Assembly (NCBI RefSeq): GCF_012932495.1
Contig: NZ_JABCNG010000001.1
Coordinates: forward strand, 248,001 to 312,000
DNA: 64,000 bases
Direction of reading: 5' to 3'
Origin: Novosphingobium sp. SG919
GTDB lineage: Bacteria > Pseudomonadota > Alphaproteobacteria > Sphingomonadales > Sphingomonadaceae
Of the stretch, positions 56,361-64,000 are shown one piece after another. The notes under the pieces were generated by a model. That model saw only the letters and a list, made by a program, of their open reading frames with translations. It made no database searches and was not told the DNA's origin. Each line of letters opens with the position of its first letter. Position 1 is the first letter of the stretch. Both the position numbers and the translations under genes were made by a program.

Positions 56361-58702
56361 GAGGCGGCTTGCGGCCTGCCTGCCGGCGCGCTGGCAAAGC
56401 GCTTGTCCGGCTCTGCCTGCATGTGGAACACCAGGGTGCCGCCCGCGATCAGTTCGGCATGGTGCAGCCAGCACCGGTCAAGCGGCTGGCCGTTCCATTC
56501 CACTTTGCCGTAATAGGGCTTGTCCGGCCCCTGGCCGCGCGCCTCGATCACCAGTTCCTTGCCCGCGCCAACGGAAACGCGTGCTTCGTCGAACAGCGGG
56601 CTGCCCAGCACATAGACCGCGCTGACCGGATCCACCGGATAGAAGCCCAGCGCCGAAAGGATGAACCACGCGCTCATCTGCCCGCAATCGTCGTTGCCGA
56701 TGATCCCGTCGGGCTTGTCGGTGTACATCGTGGTGAGCAGGCGGCGCACCATCGCTTGCGTCTTCCAGTGCGCGCCGCACCAGGCATAGAGATAGGCAAC
56801 GTGGTGCGAAGGCTCGTTGCCATGAGCATATTGCCCGAGCATGCCCGAAATATCCGGCGGGGCGCCCTTGGGCAGGGTGGAAGGCGCGGCAAACAGCGCG
56901 TCGAGCTTGGCCTCGAACCCTGCCTCGCCGCCCATCGCCGCCATCAGGCCAGGCACGTCGTGCTGGTTGAGGAACGTCGCCTGCCAGCCGTTGCTTTCGG
57001 TATAGTCGCGCCATTTGGACGAGTGGCCCAGCTGCACCGGGTCATAAGGGCTGGTCCAGCTGCCATCGGACAGGCGCGGGCGGGCAAAGCCCACGCTGGC
57101 GTCGAACACATTGCGCCAGTTGCCGCTGCGTTTTTCCAGGTGCGCGGCATCCTGCACCGCGCCGGCGGCCCGCGCGATTTTAGCGGCGGCATAATCGTCA
57201 TAGCTGTATTCCAGCGTGCGGCTGACGCTTTCAAACAGCAGGTCTGCCGGCACATAGCCCAACTGGTCATAGAGCGGGATGCCCAGCGAATTGTCCTGCG
57301 TGGGCGTGGTGAAATCCAGCGCGCGGCGGCGGATGCCGGGCCAGGCGGCGGCGTAATCGGCGGGGATGCCCTTGGCCATGCCTTCGGCCATGACCGGCAC
57401 CGCATGCCAGCCGATCATGCAGCCGGTTTCCACCCCCTGCAGCGGCCAGACCGGCGGGCCATAGGGGCTTTGCTGGGTCTGGCGGATCAGGTCGGCCATC
57501 ATCGTGGCGGCGTGGGCCGGGCGGATCAGCGTCTGCAACGGATGGAACGCGCGATAGGTGTCCCACAGCGAATAGGCGCTATAGGCCGCTTCGCCCTGGG
57601 CCAGGGTGTGGACCTGGCGGTCGAGGCCGATGGTGCGCCCATCCACATCGCTCAGCAGTGTGGGGCCGAGCGCGGCATGGTATTGCGCGGTCGCCATGAT
57701 GGTCTGTTGGGCCGCGGTGCCGCCCTTCACGGTGATCCGCGCCAGTTCTGCGTCCCAGGCCGCTTGGGCCGCCTTGGCATAGGCATCGAAATCGAAGTGC
57801 GCGGCTTCGGTGGCCAGGTTGGCGCGGGCGCCGGCTACGTCCACCGCCGAAATGCCGGTGCGCACCACGATCGGCGCCGTGCCGGCATCAGGGAACCAGG
57901 CCACGGCTTTCAGGCGCTTGCCGGTGATGGCGCGCGTGCCGGGCGGGCAGGGGGCGTTGTCGTCGGCAAAGAAATCGATGCGCGCGGGCGCGCGCGAGAA
58001 TTGCATGGCGAAATAGATCTGCCGCCCCTTGGCCCAGCGCCACAAGCGGCGCGTGCCCACCAGCGTGCCATCGTCCAGCGATTCCAGCGCGGCGGCATCG
58101 ATCAGCGGGGGAAAGTCCGAACTGTCCTGCACCAGGTGCGACAGGTCGATCAGCAGGTGCCCTTCGCCAGCGGGATAGGCGTGACGCTGGATGCCGGTGC
58201 GCAAGGTGGCGGTGAGTTCGCTGGTCACCCCGTTTTCCAGCGCGACGCGGTAATAGCCGGGCCGCGCGTCTTCGCGGGCATAGCGCAGGCGATAGCCCTG
58301 TTCCGGCTTGTCGAGCGGGCCGGGATCGAGCCGCAGCGCACCGCGCGCGGGCACCACCAGCACGTCGAGCATGTCGCCAATGCCGGTGCCCGAAAGATGC
58401 GTGTGGGAAAAGCCCAGCAAGGACGCATCGCCATGGTGATAGCCAGAGCACGTGTCCCACCGCGCGGTGTCGGTATCCGGGCTCACCTGCACCATGCCGA
58501 ACGGCAGGCTGGCGCCGGGGAAGGTGTGCCCATCGCCGCCCGTGCCGATGAACAGATCGGGCGTGCCGGGCGCGCTGCGGCCGCCGCCGTGCCGGCGCGG
58601 CGCGGCCAGCGCGGGAGCGCCGGTGCCGGCCAGCAGGGCCAGGTGGCACGAAGCGCGAAGCAGACTGCGGCGGGCCACGGGGAGCTTTGCTGGGGGGATC
58701 AT
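56357..58702 (-). CDS. GH92 alpha-mannosidase
   Basis: A calcium-dependent exo-alpha-mannosidase of about 781 residues. The N-terminus carries an arginine pair (VARRSLLRASCHLALL), a possible Tat signal. Family-92 signatures are: FIGTGGDGHTFPGASLPFGM, GYHHGDASLLGFSHTHLSGTG, SLWDTYRAFHPLQTLI, GNEPSHHVAYLYAW and the catalytic-acid region IGNDDCGQMSAWFILSALGF. The start is uncertain between 58702 and 58714. It is the first enzyme after the TonB receptor, separated by two hairpins, and coupled to the next gene. Typical substrates are alpha-1,2/1,3/1,4/1,6-linked mannose of yeast mannan or N-glycans; linkage is not predicted. Confidence 0.94.
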   Translation of the reverse strand: MIPPAKLPVARRSLLRASCHLALLAGTGAPALAAPRRHGGGRSAPGTPDLFIGTGGDGHTFPGASLPFGMVQVSPDTDTARWDTCSGYHHGDASLLGFSHTHLSGTGIGDMLDVLVVPARGALRLDPGPLDKPEQGYRLRYAREDARPGYYRVALENGVTSELTATLRTGIQRHAYPAGEGHLLIDLSHLVQDSSDFPPLIDAAALESLDDGTLVGTRRLWRWAKGRQIYFAMQFSRAPARIDFFADDNAPCPPGTRAITGKRLKAVAWFPDAGTAPIVVRTGISAVDVAGARANLATEAAHFDFDAYAKAAQAAWDAELARITVKGGTAAQQTIMATAQYHAALGPTLLSDVDGRTIGLDRQVHTLAQGEAAYSAYSLWDTYRAFHPLQTLIRPAHAATMMADLIRQTQQSPYGPPVWPLQGVETGCMIGWHAVPVMAEGMAKGIPADYAAAWPGIRRRALDFTTPTQDNSLGIPLYDQLGYVPADLLFESVSRTLEYSYDDYAAAKIARAAGAVQDAAHLEKRSGNWRNVFDASVGFARPRLSDGSWTSPYDPVQLGHSSKWRDYTESNGWQATFLNQHDVPGLMAAMGGEAGFEAKLDALFAAPSTLPKGAPPDISGMLGQYAHGNEPSHHVAYLYAWCGAHWKTQAMVRRLLTTMYTDKPDGIIGNDDCGQMSAWFILSALGFYPVDPVSAVYVLGSPLFDEARVSVGAGKELVIEARGQGPDKPYYGKVEWNGQPLDRCWLHHAELIAGGTLVFHMQAEPDKRFASAPAGRPQAAS

Positions 58703-58736
58703 GGCGTATTCCATGGCTGGATGATCATGACACGAC

Positions 58737-58810
58737 AATGCCTGCCGGTGCATTGCATCCGGCAGGCATTGCGAGGGGGCGCATGGCAAGGGAGGAAGCA
58801 TGCCATGCGC
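58737..58810 (-). other. tandem RNA hairpins between TonB receptor and GH92 gene
   Basis: Hairpin one has perfect 12-bp arms (58737-58748 and 58759-58770) around 10 nt. Hairpin two has perfect 10-bp arms (58779-58788 and 58801-58810) around 12 nt. Neither is followed by a T run on the minus strand. The arrangement parallels the hairpin after the other TonB receptor at 36119-36154 and may uncouple receptor and enzyme mRNA levels. Confidence 0.65.
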
Positions 58811-58832
58811 CGGCGGGGTCTGGGGTTACGGC

Positions 58833-61571
58833 TCAGTAAGCGAACTGCAAGGTGGCGGCGAACACGCGGCCGTTCTTGTAGAACGCGGTCGGCGCCGACT
58901 TGGTGCCGCTGTACGAGAAGTAGGTGGAGTCGAGCAGGTTCTGGGCATTGGCCTGCACGGTCAGGTTCTCGTTGATCTTGTACCCGATCGAGGCGTCGAG
59001 CTGGTGATAGCCGGCGGTCTTGTCCACCGAGTTGAGGCGGCCCACCCCGGTGAAGTAGTCGCTGCGCCAGTTCCAGCTGACACGCGCCTGGAACCCGTCC
59101 TTTTCGAAGTAGGGGATCACGTTGACCGTGTGCTTCGACAGGTAGGGCAGGTTGACCACGTTGCCATCGGCATCCACGCCGCTCTTGGCATCGGCGAAGG
59201 TGTAGTTGGTGAGAATGCCAAAGCCACCCCAGATCGGCGTCTGGAAGCCCACCGACACGCCGTTGACCTTGGCGTTGCTGGCGTTGACCGGCTTGGTCAC
59301 CTGGTATTCCTGCGCCGTGGTGCTGCCCAGCGGGGTGAGCATTTCCGACACGGTCTTGGTCACAATGTACGAGCTGATCTCGCGGCGGAAGTATTCCACC
59401 GACAGCAGCGAACCGGGGCGGAAATACCATTCGGCCGACAGTTCATAGTTGGTCGACTGATAGGGATCGAGATCCGGGTTGCCGGTGCTCGCCGTCAGGT
59501 TCGTGTCGCTGCGGCTGAATGCGCCGGCCAGCTGGGCATAGCGCGGACGGGCGATCACCTGGGCCACGGCGCCGCGCAGCTTGAAGGTGTCGCTGATGTC
59601 CCACGACAGGTTCAGGCTGGGCAGGAACTTGAGGTAGTCCTTGTTCGACACCGTGGGGGTATAGGTGTTGCCGCCGTCGGTGGTGGCGTAATAGTTCGAC
59701 CGGTCGCTGGTATAGACCATGCGATAGCCGCCCGAACCGTGGATCGGGCCCGTGCCGAAGTCGAGCTGGACATAGGCGTTGGCGACCTTTTCGCGCACCT
59801 TGTAGGTGGAGCTCTTGTCGATGCCGGTGTCGACATAGATGCCGGCGTTCAGCGCGTCGATCACGCCCTGCTCGGTCAGCGTGGCGAACTGGTTGGAGTT
59901 GCCGTTGTCATTGAGGCCGCTGAACAGGCCCGAGGGCGTCAGGTGGGTGGTGAAATCGCTGAGCGAGACCTGGTCGGTGTAGAACACCTTCGAGCCCGTG
60001 ACGGTCAGCGCGTTTTCGTGGCTGGAGGCCTTGATGCCCATGCGCACGTCCTTGAAGAACGCGTCGCTCACGTCCCACTTGCCGTCGAGCTGGCCATAGA
60101 ATTCCTCGTCCTTCTGGCGCGAGGTGGCGATGCCGCCGATCTGGTAGCCGGTGATCGTGCTGCCATCGGGCAGGGTCTGGGTGGAGGTGGAGAAGCGGCC
60201 CCAGCTGCTCGTGTTCGTCGGCGCGGTATTGTAGTTCACGCTGGTGGACGAGCCGGTGTAGTCGAACGTGTAGCCGCCGTTGGAATAGAGCGACATCAGG
60301 TATTCGGGGTTGGTGCCGCCGGTCGCCTTGCTCCAGCCGCCGTTGCCCGACAGCGTGAAGCTGTCGCTCAGGCGCCAGGTGCCCGCCAGGTTATAGCTGT
60401 CGTTGGTCACCTTGGTCTTGCGATAGTTCATGTCCAGCTCGGCCTGCGTGCTGGTGCCATCGGCCATCGTCGCCTTGGAGATCAGGCCGTTGGACAGCGT
60501 GACCGACGAGATGTTGCCGGGGTTGTAGTTCGGATAGATGAATTCCGACTGCGAGAAGTTGTTGTAGGTGCCCTGGATGTGCATGCCCGTGGCGATCAGC
60601 TCGAAATCGCTGCTGGGGGCATACTGGATCGCGAACTGGCCGCCGATGCGCTGGCGCGTCTGCTTGAAGTAGGCGTGGTTGATCCCGGCGGGATAGCGCG
60701 AGTTGGCCAGGTCGGAAAGGCTGCCGCCATTGACCTGGAGCGCCGAATTCTTGGGGATGTAGTTGCCGCTGGCGTCGGTCAGCAGGTTGCCGTCGGCATC
60801 CTTCTGCAGGAAGTCCTTGCCGGTGGAATAGCCGAAGTATTCGATCCCGGCGCGGGCCAGCGAGTCCTTGTCATAAGTGCCGGCAACCAGGATGCCGAAC
60901 GTCTCGTCCTTGTTCTTCCAGCTGTACATCAGCGAGCCGCGCGGATTGGCGATCTTGGAGCGGTCGTTGTAGTTGACGCCGATCGAACCGGTCAGCGAGT
61001 TCGCCTTCATGTCCAGCGGTTTGCGCGTGCGCACGATCACCGTGCCGCCCAGCGCGCCTTCGTCGATCCACGGTTCGGGCGACTTGTAGACTTCCACGCG
61101 CGAGATCACTTCGGGCGCGAGCAGCGAATAGTTGAACGTGCGGCCGGTCACGTCGCCCGGGCTACCGCCCCAGTCGGCCGAGGCGATCGAGTGCCCGTCG
61201 ATGAAAATGCGGTTGAGCGCCGGATCAGTGCCCTGGATCGACACGCGCTCGCCAATGCCGAACTGGTGGTCCACCGCCACGCCGGGAATGTGCGAAAGCG
61301 ATTCGGCCACGTTGCGATCGGGGAACTTGCCCACGCCTTCGGCGGTGATCACGTCCATGACAGCAATCGCGCTGCGCTTGACGTCGATCGCGTTCTTGAG
61401 CGAGGCACGGATGCCGGTCACGGTGATGGCATCGGCGGGCGTCGCGTCTGCACTGGTGGAAGCGGCGTCGGCGCTGGCCGGTGCGGCGGCCTGGGTGTCC
61501 TGTGCCATGGCCGGCGACGAAACGATCGACGCTGCGGTGGTGGCAAGCAGTGCTGCGCGGAAGAATGACAT
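58833..61571 (-). CDS. TonB-dependent receptor of the GH92/GH2 locus
   Basis: An outer-membrane receptor of 912 residues. The signal peptide ends SSPAMAQD. The plug has ITVTGIRASLKNAIDVKRSA, KFPDRNVAESLSHIPGVAVD and RVSIQGTDPALNRIFIDGHS, then EGALGGTVIVRTRKPLD. The barrel ends VFAATLQFAY with the expected terminal aromatic. It belongs to the same Caulobacter/Xanthomonas-type receptor subfamily as the 33-kb receptor. Downstream genes are GH92 and a glycosidase-like protein, so it probably imports mannose-containing oligosaccharides. A candidate operator lies 95 bp upstream. Confidence 0.94.
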   Translation of the reverse strand: MSFFRAALLATTAASIVSSPAMAQDTQAAAPASADAASTSADATPADAITVTGIRASLKNAIDVKRSAIAVMDVITAEGVGKFPDRNVAESLSHIPGVAVDHQFGIGERVSIQGTDPALNRIFIDGHSIASADWGGSPGDVTGRTFNYSLLAPEVISRVEVYKSPEPWIDEGALGGTVIVRTRKPLDMKANSLTGSIGVNYNDRSKIANPRGSLMYSWKNKDETFGILVAGTYDKDSLARAGIEYFGYSTGKDFLQKDADGNLLTDASGNYIPKNSALQVNGGSLSDLANSRYPAGINHAYFKQTRQRIGGQFAIQYAPSSDFELIATGMHIQGTYNNFSQSEFIYPNYNPGNISSVTLSNGLISKATMADGTSTQAELDMNYRKTKVTNDSYNLAGTWRLSDSFTLSGNGGWSKATGGTNPEYLMSLYSNGGYTFDYTGSSTSVNYNTAPTNTSSWGRFSTSTQTLPDGSTITGYQIGGIATSRQKDEEFYGQLDGKWDVSDAFFKDVRMGIKASSHENALTVTGSKVFYTDQVSLSDFTTHLTPSGLFSGLNDNGNSNQFATLTEQGVIDALNAGIYVDTGIDKSSTYKVREKVANAYVQLDFGTGPIHGSGGYRMVYTSDRSNYYATTDGGNTYTPTVSNKDYLKFLPSLNLSWDISDTFKLRGAVAQVIARPRYAQLAGAFSRSDTNLTASTGNPDLDPYQSTNYELSAEWYFRPGSLLSVEYFRREISSYIVTKTVSEMLTPLGSTTAQEYQVTKPVNASNAKVNGVSVGFQTPIWGGFGILTNYTFADAKSGVDADGNVVNLPYLSKHTVNVIPYFEKDGFQARVSWNWRSDYFTGVGRLNSVDKTAGYHQLDASIGYKINENLTVQANAQNLLDSTYFSYSGTKSAPTAFYKNGRVFAATLQFAY

Positions 61572-61963
61572 CTTAGAACCCCCAATCCCACCCGGTCGTC
61601 CGGGTACGATGCTGTTGAACCCTGAAACGGTGTTTGCTCACCTTGCTGCGGCTGTTCACCTCATTTTGGTTTGTAACCAATCTAAGTCCAACCGCCGTGC
61701 AATATGTCACTTAAATGAAACCGCATGTCCACCAAAACTTCACGATCGGCGGCGCGGCACAGCGTTCCGAAATACCTTGAAAAAATGTGGGAAAATTAAG
61801 GGGTTCTGCGCAATCTGTGCGATGGGTGGTGCGGCATATCGGCCGCGCCGCGAAAATTTTTTCGGTTTGCCGTGGTCATGACCAAAACAAAGCCACATCA
61901 GGCAAGGTGTGATTCGCGGTGCCGGCAGGCATGGCGCAACCGATATGGCGGCAGGGAGGCACG
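61572..61963. other. 392-bp divergent intergenic region between TonB receptor and cutC
   Basis: It contains no gene I can support. The left third holds the receptor leader and its candidate promoter/operator (61663-61691). The stretch 61680-61900 is A/T-richer than the surroundings, as promoter DNA often is. GGGAGGCACG just before 61964 is the cutC ribosome site. Confidence 0.6.
61663..61691 (-). promoter_or_regulatory. candidate receptor promoter with embedded palindromic operator
   Basis: On the minus strand, TTGGAC (61691-61686) and CAAAAT (61668-61663) are spaced by exactly 17 bp. The perfect palindrome TTGGTT-TGT-AACCAA (61666-61680, plus-strand reading) overlaps the spacer and -10 element. 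That placement suggests repression by an unlinked regulator. The promoter boxes are only partial matches. Confidence 0.5.
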
Positions 61964-62707
61964 ATGCTGGAAGTCTGTGTAGAAGATGCAGCGGGGCTGG
62001 CTGCGGCGCTGGCGGGCGGTGCGGCGCGGGTGGAACTGTGTGCCGCGCTCGATCTGGGTGGATTGACGCCGCCCGCCTCGCTGGTGGCCCTGGCGGCACG
62101 CCAGCCTTTGCCGGTCCATGCCCTGGCTCGGCCGCGTCCCGGCGATTTCCGCTATGACGCGCAAGACCGCGCGCTGGTGCGGGCCGATCTGACCAGCTTT
62201 GCCCAGGCCGGGCTGGCCGGTGCGGTGATCGGTGGTGGTGGGCCTGAAGGCCTTGATTGCGCGGCATTGTCGGGCTGGGTGGCACATGCGCACGAACTCG
62301 GTGCCGCCCGTGGCTTTCCCCTTTCGCTTACCCTGCATCGCGTGTTCGACCTGCTGGACGATCCCTTGGCAGGGCTGGAAGCGGCGGTGGAACTGGGGTT
62401 CGATCGCATTCTCACGTCCGCCGGCGCTGTCCGCGCGGGCGACGCCGTCGATCGCTTTGCCGCCCTGGTACAGGCCGCGCGCGGCCGCATTGCGATCATG
62501 GCTGGCGGCGGGCTGGATCCGGCCGTCGTGGCCGCGTTGCGCGCTGTGGGCGTGACGGAATTCCACGCTTCGTGCCGCGTGGCGGTATCGCGGCCGGGTC
62601 CGGATGCAGACCTTGCCCGCCTCGTCGCGCTGGGCTTTGCCGCCGACCAGCCCGCGCGGCGGACTGATCCTGCCCGCGTGGCCGCATTTCGTGCTGCAAC
62701 AGATTAA
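61964..62707 (+). CDS. cutC: CutC family protein
   Basis: A TIM-barrel protein of 247 residues. MLEVCVEDAAGLAAALAGGA with RVELCAALDLGGLTPP is the CutC opening. LTLHRVFDLLDDPLAGLEAA, DRILTSAG and MAGGGLDPAVV follow, then the end segment TEFHASCR. The family was first linked to copper tolerance, though that role is disputed, and here it sits inside a glycan-utilisation locus, as CutC genes often do. The start at 61964 has GGGAGG upstream. It is divergent from the TonB receptor and convergent with GH2. An enzymatic role in carbohydrate metabolism is possible. Confidence 0.92.
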   Translation: MLEVCVEDAAGLAAALAGGAARVELCAALDLGGLTPPASLVALAARQPLPVHALARPRPGDFRYDAQDRALVRADLTSFAQAGLAGAVIGGGGPEGLDCAALSGWVAHAHELGAARGFPLSLTLHRVFDLLDDPLAGLEAAVELGFDRILTSAGAVRAGDAVDRFAALVQAARGRIAIMAGGGLDPAVVAALRAVGVTEFHASCRVAVSRPGPDADLARLVALGFAADQPARRTDPARVAAFRAATD

Positions 62708-62755
62708 AGTGGTATTATAAAGGCATCGTTTTGAAACCGGTGCCGATCGCTTGTC

Positions 62756-64000
62756 TTACGGGGCAAGATCCACGCTGCCGGTCAGGCCGGCAGGGCGGCC
62801 GGTCTCTGCCTGGATCAACACCACGAGTTCGCGCGGCTTGTTGCCCGGCGGTACCGTCACGGCCAGCGCCGCGGGCGCTGGATCGGTCTTGCGCGCCAGC
62901 AGCGTGCCATCCAGCCAGATTTCCGCTGCCCCGGCCAGCCCGGCAAAGCGCAATTGCCCGCCACGCGCCGCCACTGCGCGCCATGGCGTGATCGTGGCGC
63001 GATAGCTGCGCCAGCCCGCCGGGCCGCTTTCCATGGCTGGCGTGCCCACGGTGTCCCATGAATTGTTGTCGCCCGCCGCCGGGGCCAGGGTGGCATCGGG
63101 CCGCGCGGGCAGCCGGGGCGAACGCAGCCAGCGTTCCACGCGCTGGCGCGGTGCCTCTGCCGCCATGGCGGGCGGCGCGGCGCGCGCCTCGCGCGGCAAA
63201 GTGAGCCGGGCGGGGGTGAGGCCGGGCGTGTGCGCTTCCAACACCAATGGCACCAGGCCGGCATCGCCCTGGACGATCGCCTGGGCCAGGCCGTTGAACA
63301 GGCTGCGCTGGGTGCCTTTCTCGCTTTCGTGGCTGTTGGGATCGCCATTGCCCAACCCGATGATCGCGCCGCCGCGTATGGACAGGCCGATGCCATGTTG
63401 CGCCACCGGCACATGGCGGCCACCGGCATCGATCGCATCGATGGTGATCGCCATGGCATCCGCCCCATCGCGCGCCAATGCCGTGCGCGCCGGGGTCAGC
63501 CGCAGGGCCATGGGGCGGCCCGCGGTTTCGTGCGCCATGCGCGCCACCACGCGGCCGCCATCAAGGGCCAGCGCTTCGATCCGGCCGGGCTGATAGGGGA
63601 TGTGGAACGTGTGGCCCATGATCCGGTCCGCCTTGTCCACCCGCGCCACGGTCTTGCCGTTGAGGCGCAATTCCAGTGCGGGCGCGTTGGTCACGGCGAA
63701 GACTTCGATCGGTTGCCCTTCGCGGCCGGGCCAGGTCCAGTGCGGATCGATCCACACCATCGGCGCTGTATCCAGCCACTGCGCCTGGCGGATGCCGAAC
63801 GCGGTCTTGGGAAACCCGCACAAGTCCATGATGCCAAAGAAGCTGCCCACGCTGGGCCAGGCATAGGGCGTGGGTTCGCCATGGTAGTCAAGGCCCGTCC
63901 AGACGAACCCGCCCGCCACGAACGGGCGGCTGGCGATGGCCTGCCACGACTGGCGATGCGTGGCGCCCCAGCCTGCCGCTTCCTTGTCCAGCGACGTGAT
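62756..64000 (-). CDS. GH2 family beta-glycosidase, C-terminal part (5' end beyond window)
   Basis: 415 codons are visible, reading in from the right edge without interruption. The end of the GH2 barrel is recognisable: FVAGGFVWTGLDYHGEPTPY, WPSVGSFFGIMDLCGFPK. Then come additional beta-sandwich domains: the DUF4982-like segment VFAVTNAPALELRLNGKTV, an Ig-like segment with GGAIIGLGNGDPNSHESEKG, and a final galactose-binding-like domain (GQLRFAGLAGAAEIWLDGTL). This architecture is common in secreted beta-galactosidases and beta-mannosidases. The catalytic glutamates lie outside the window, so the specificity is open. Confidence 0.9.
   Translation of the reverse strand: MTSLDKEAAGWGATHRQSWQAIASRPFVAGGFVWTGLDYHGEPTPYAWPSVGSFFGIMDLCGFPKTAFGIRQAQWLDTAPMVWIDPHWTWPGREGQPIEVFAVTNAPALELRLNGKTVARVDKADRIMGHTFHIPYQPGRIEALALDGGRVVARMAHETAGRPMALRLTPARTALARDGADAMAITIDAIDAGGRHVPVAQHGIGLSIRGGAIIGLGNGDPNSHESEKGTQRSLFNGLAQAIVQGDAGLVPLVLEAHTPGLTPARLTLPREARAAPPAMAAEAPRQRVERWLRSPRLPARPDATLAPAAGDNNSWDTVGTPAMESGPAGWRSYRATITPWRAVAARGGQLRFAGLAGAAEIWLDGTLLARKTDPAPAALAVTVPPGNKPRELVVLIQAETGRPAGLTGSVDLAP

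Noticed and set aside
56369..58975. An 868-codon plus-strand open frame opposite GH92
   Set aside because: It is a shadow frame; the GH92 signatures are on the minus strand.
58800..61568. A 922-codon plus-strand open frame opposite the second TonB receptor
   Set aside because: It has low-complexity content and no ribosome site; the minus strand encodes the full receptor.

Overview
The window is high-GC chromosomal DNA that reads as an alphaproteobacterium of the sphingomonad group (Novosphingobium/Sphingobium-like). This is inferred from the gene families: TonB-receptor loci with SapC, cupin and tryptophan-halogenase genes, lysC preceded by ubiG, a lanthanide-type quinoprotein alcohol dehydrogenase, and FucP-type sugar transporters. 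No sequence search was run. I see no insertion sequence, prophage, integrase or CRISPR array. One tRNA gene is present: tRNA-Lys(UUU).

Layout. 1-6.7 kb is housekeeping: a chemotaxis receptor cut by the window edge, a monooxygenase-fold protein, an ArsC-like reductase, ubiG, lysC, msrA, an N-carbamoylputrescine amidase, folK and tRNA-Lys. 6.7-11.6 kb holds a membrane-anchored caspase/legumain-like C13 peptidase, a run of very small genes including a cspA-infA pair, a nitronate monooxygenase and a class I cytochrome c. 11.6-25.1 kb is an alcohol-oxidation region. It has a porin, a lower-GC DUF805 gene, a YVTN propeller, cytochrome c550 (PedF type), a quinoprotein-associated periplasmic binding protein and the quinoprotein alcohol dehydrogenase with a lanthanide-site aspartate. 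A LuxR response regulator, a PAS hybrid kinase, a FIST sensor protein, a DUF779 protein and an aldehyde dehydrogenase complete it. Together these would oxidise a primary alcohol in the periplasm, pass electrons to cytochrome c, oxidise the aldehyde in the cytosol, and sense the substrate.

25.3-32.9 kb carries a Pls/PosA-type single-module membrane NRPS, then a small membrane protein translationally coupled to a five-domain hybrid histidine kinase. 33.0-46.5 kb is a beta-glucan (laminarin-like) utilisation locus: TonB receptor, SapC, cupin-like protein, tryptophan halogenase-like protein, GH16, LacI regulator, MFS, GH3 and a FucP/GluP MFS. Most genes overlap by 4-8 nt. An identical 16-bp LacI-type operator precedes both the receptor and the GH3 gene. 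46.6-50.6 kb is a four-gene valine/isobutyrate operon. 50.6-54.1 kb is a GAF-GGDEF cyclase with a large unrecognised secreted protein.

54.1-64 kb is a second glycan locus on the minus strand: TonB receptor, GH92 mannosidase, an unassigned TIM-barrel glycosidase-like protein coupled by a GTGA overlap, and a GH2 enzyme cut by the right edge, with a cutC gene between. It probably acts on mannose-containing glycans. Very long open frames antisense to real genes are common here and are a GC-bias artefact; they were left out.
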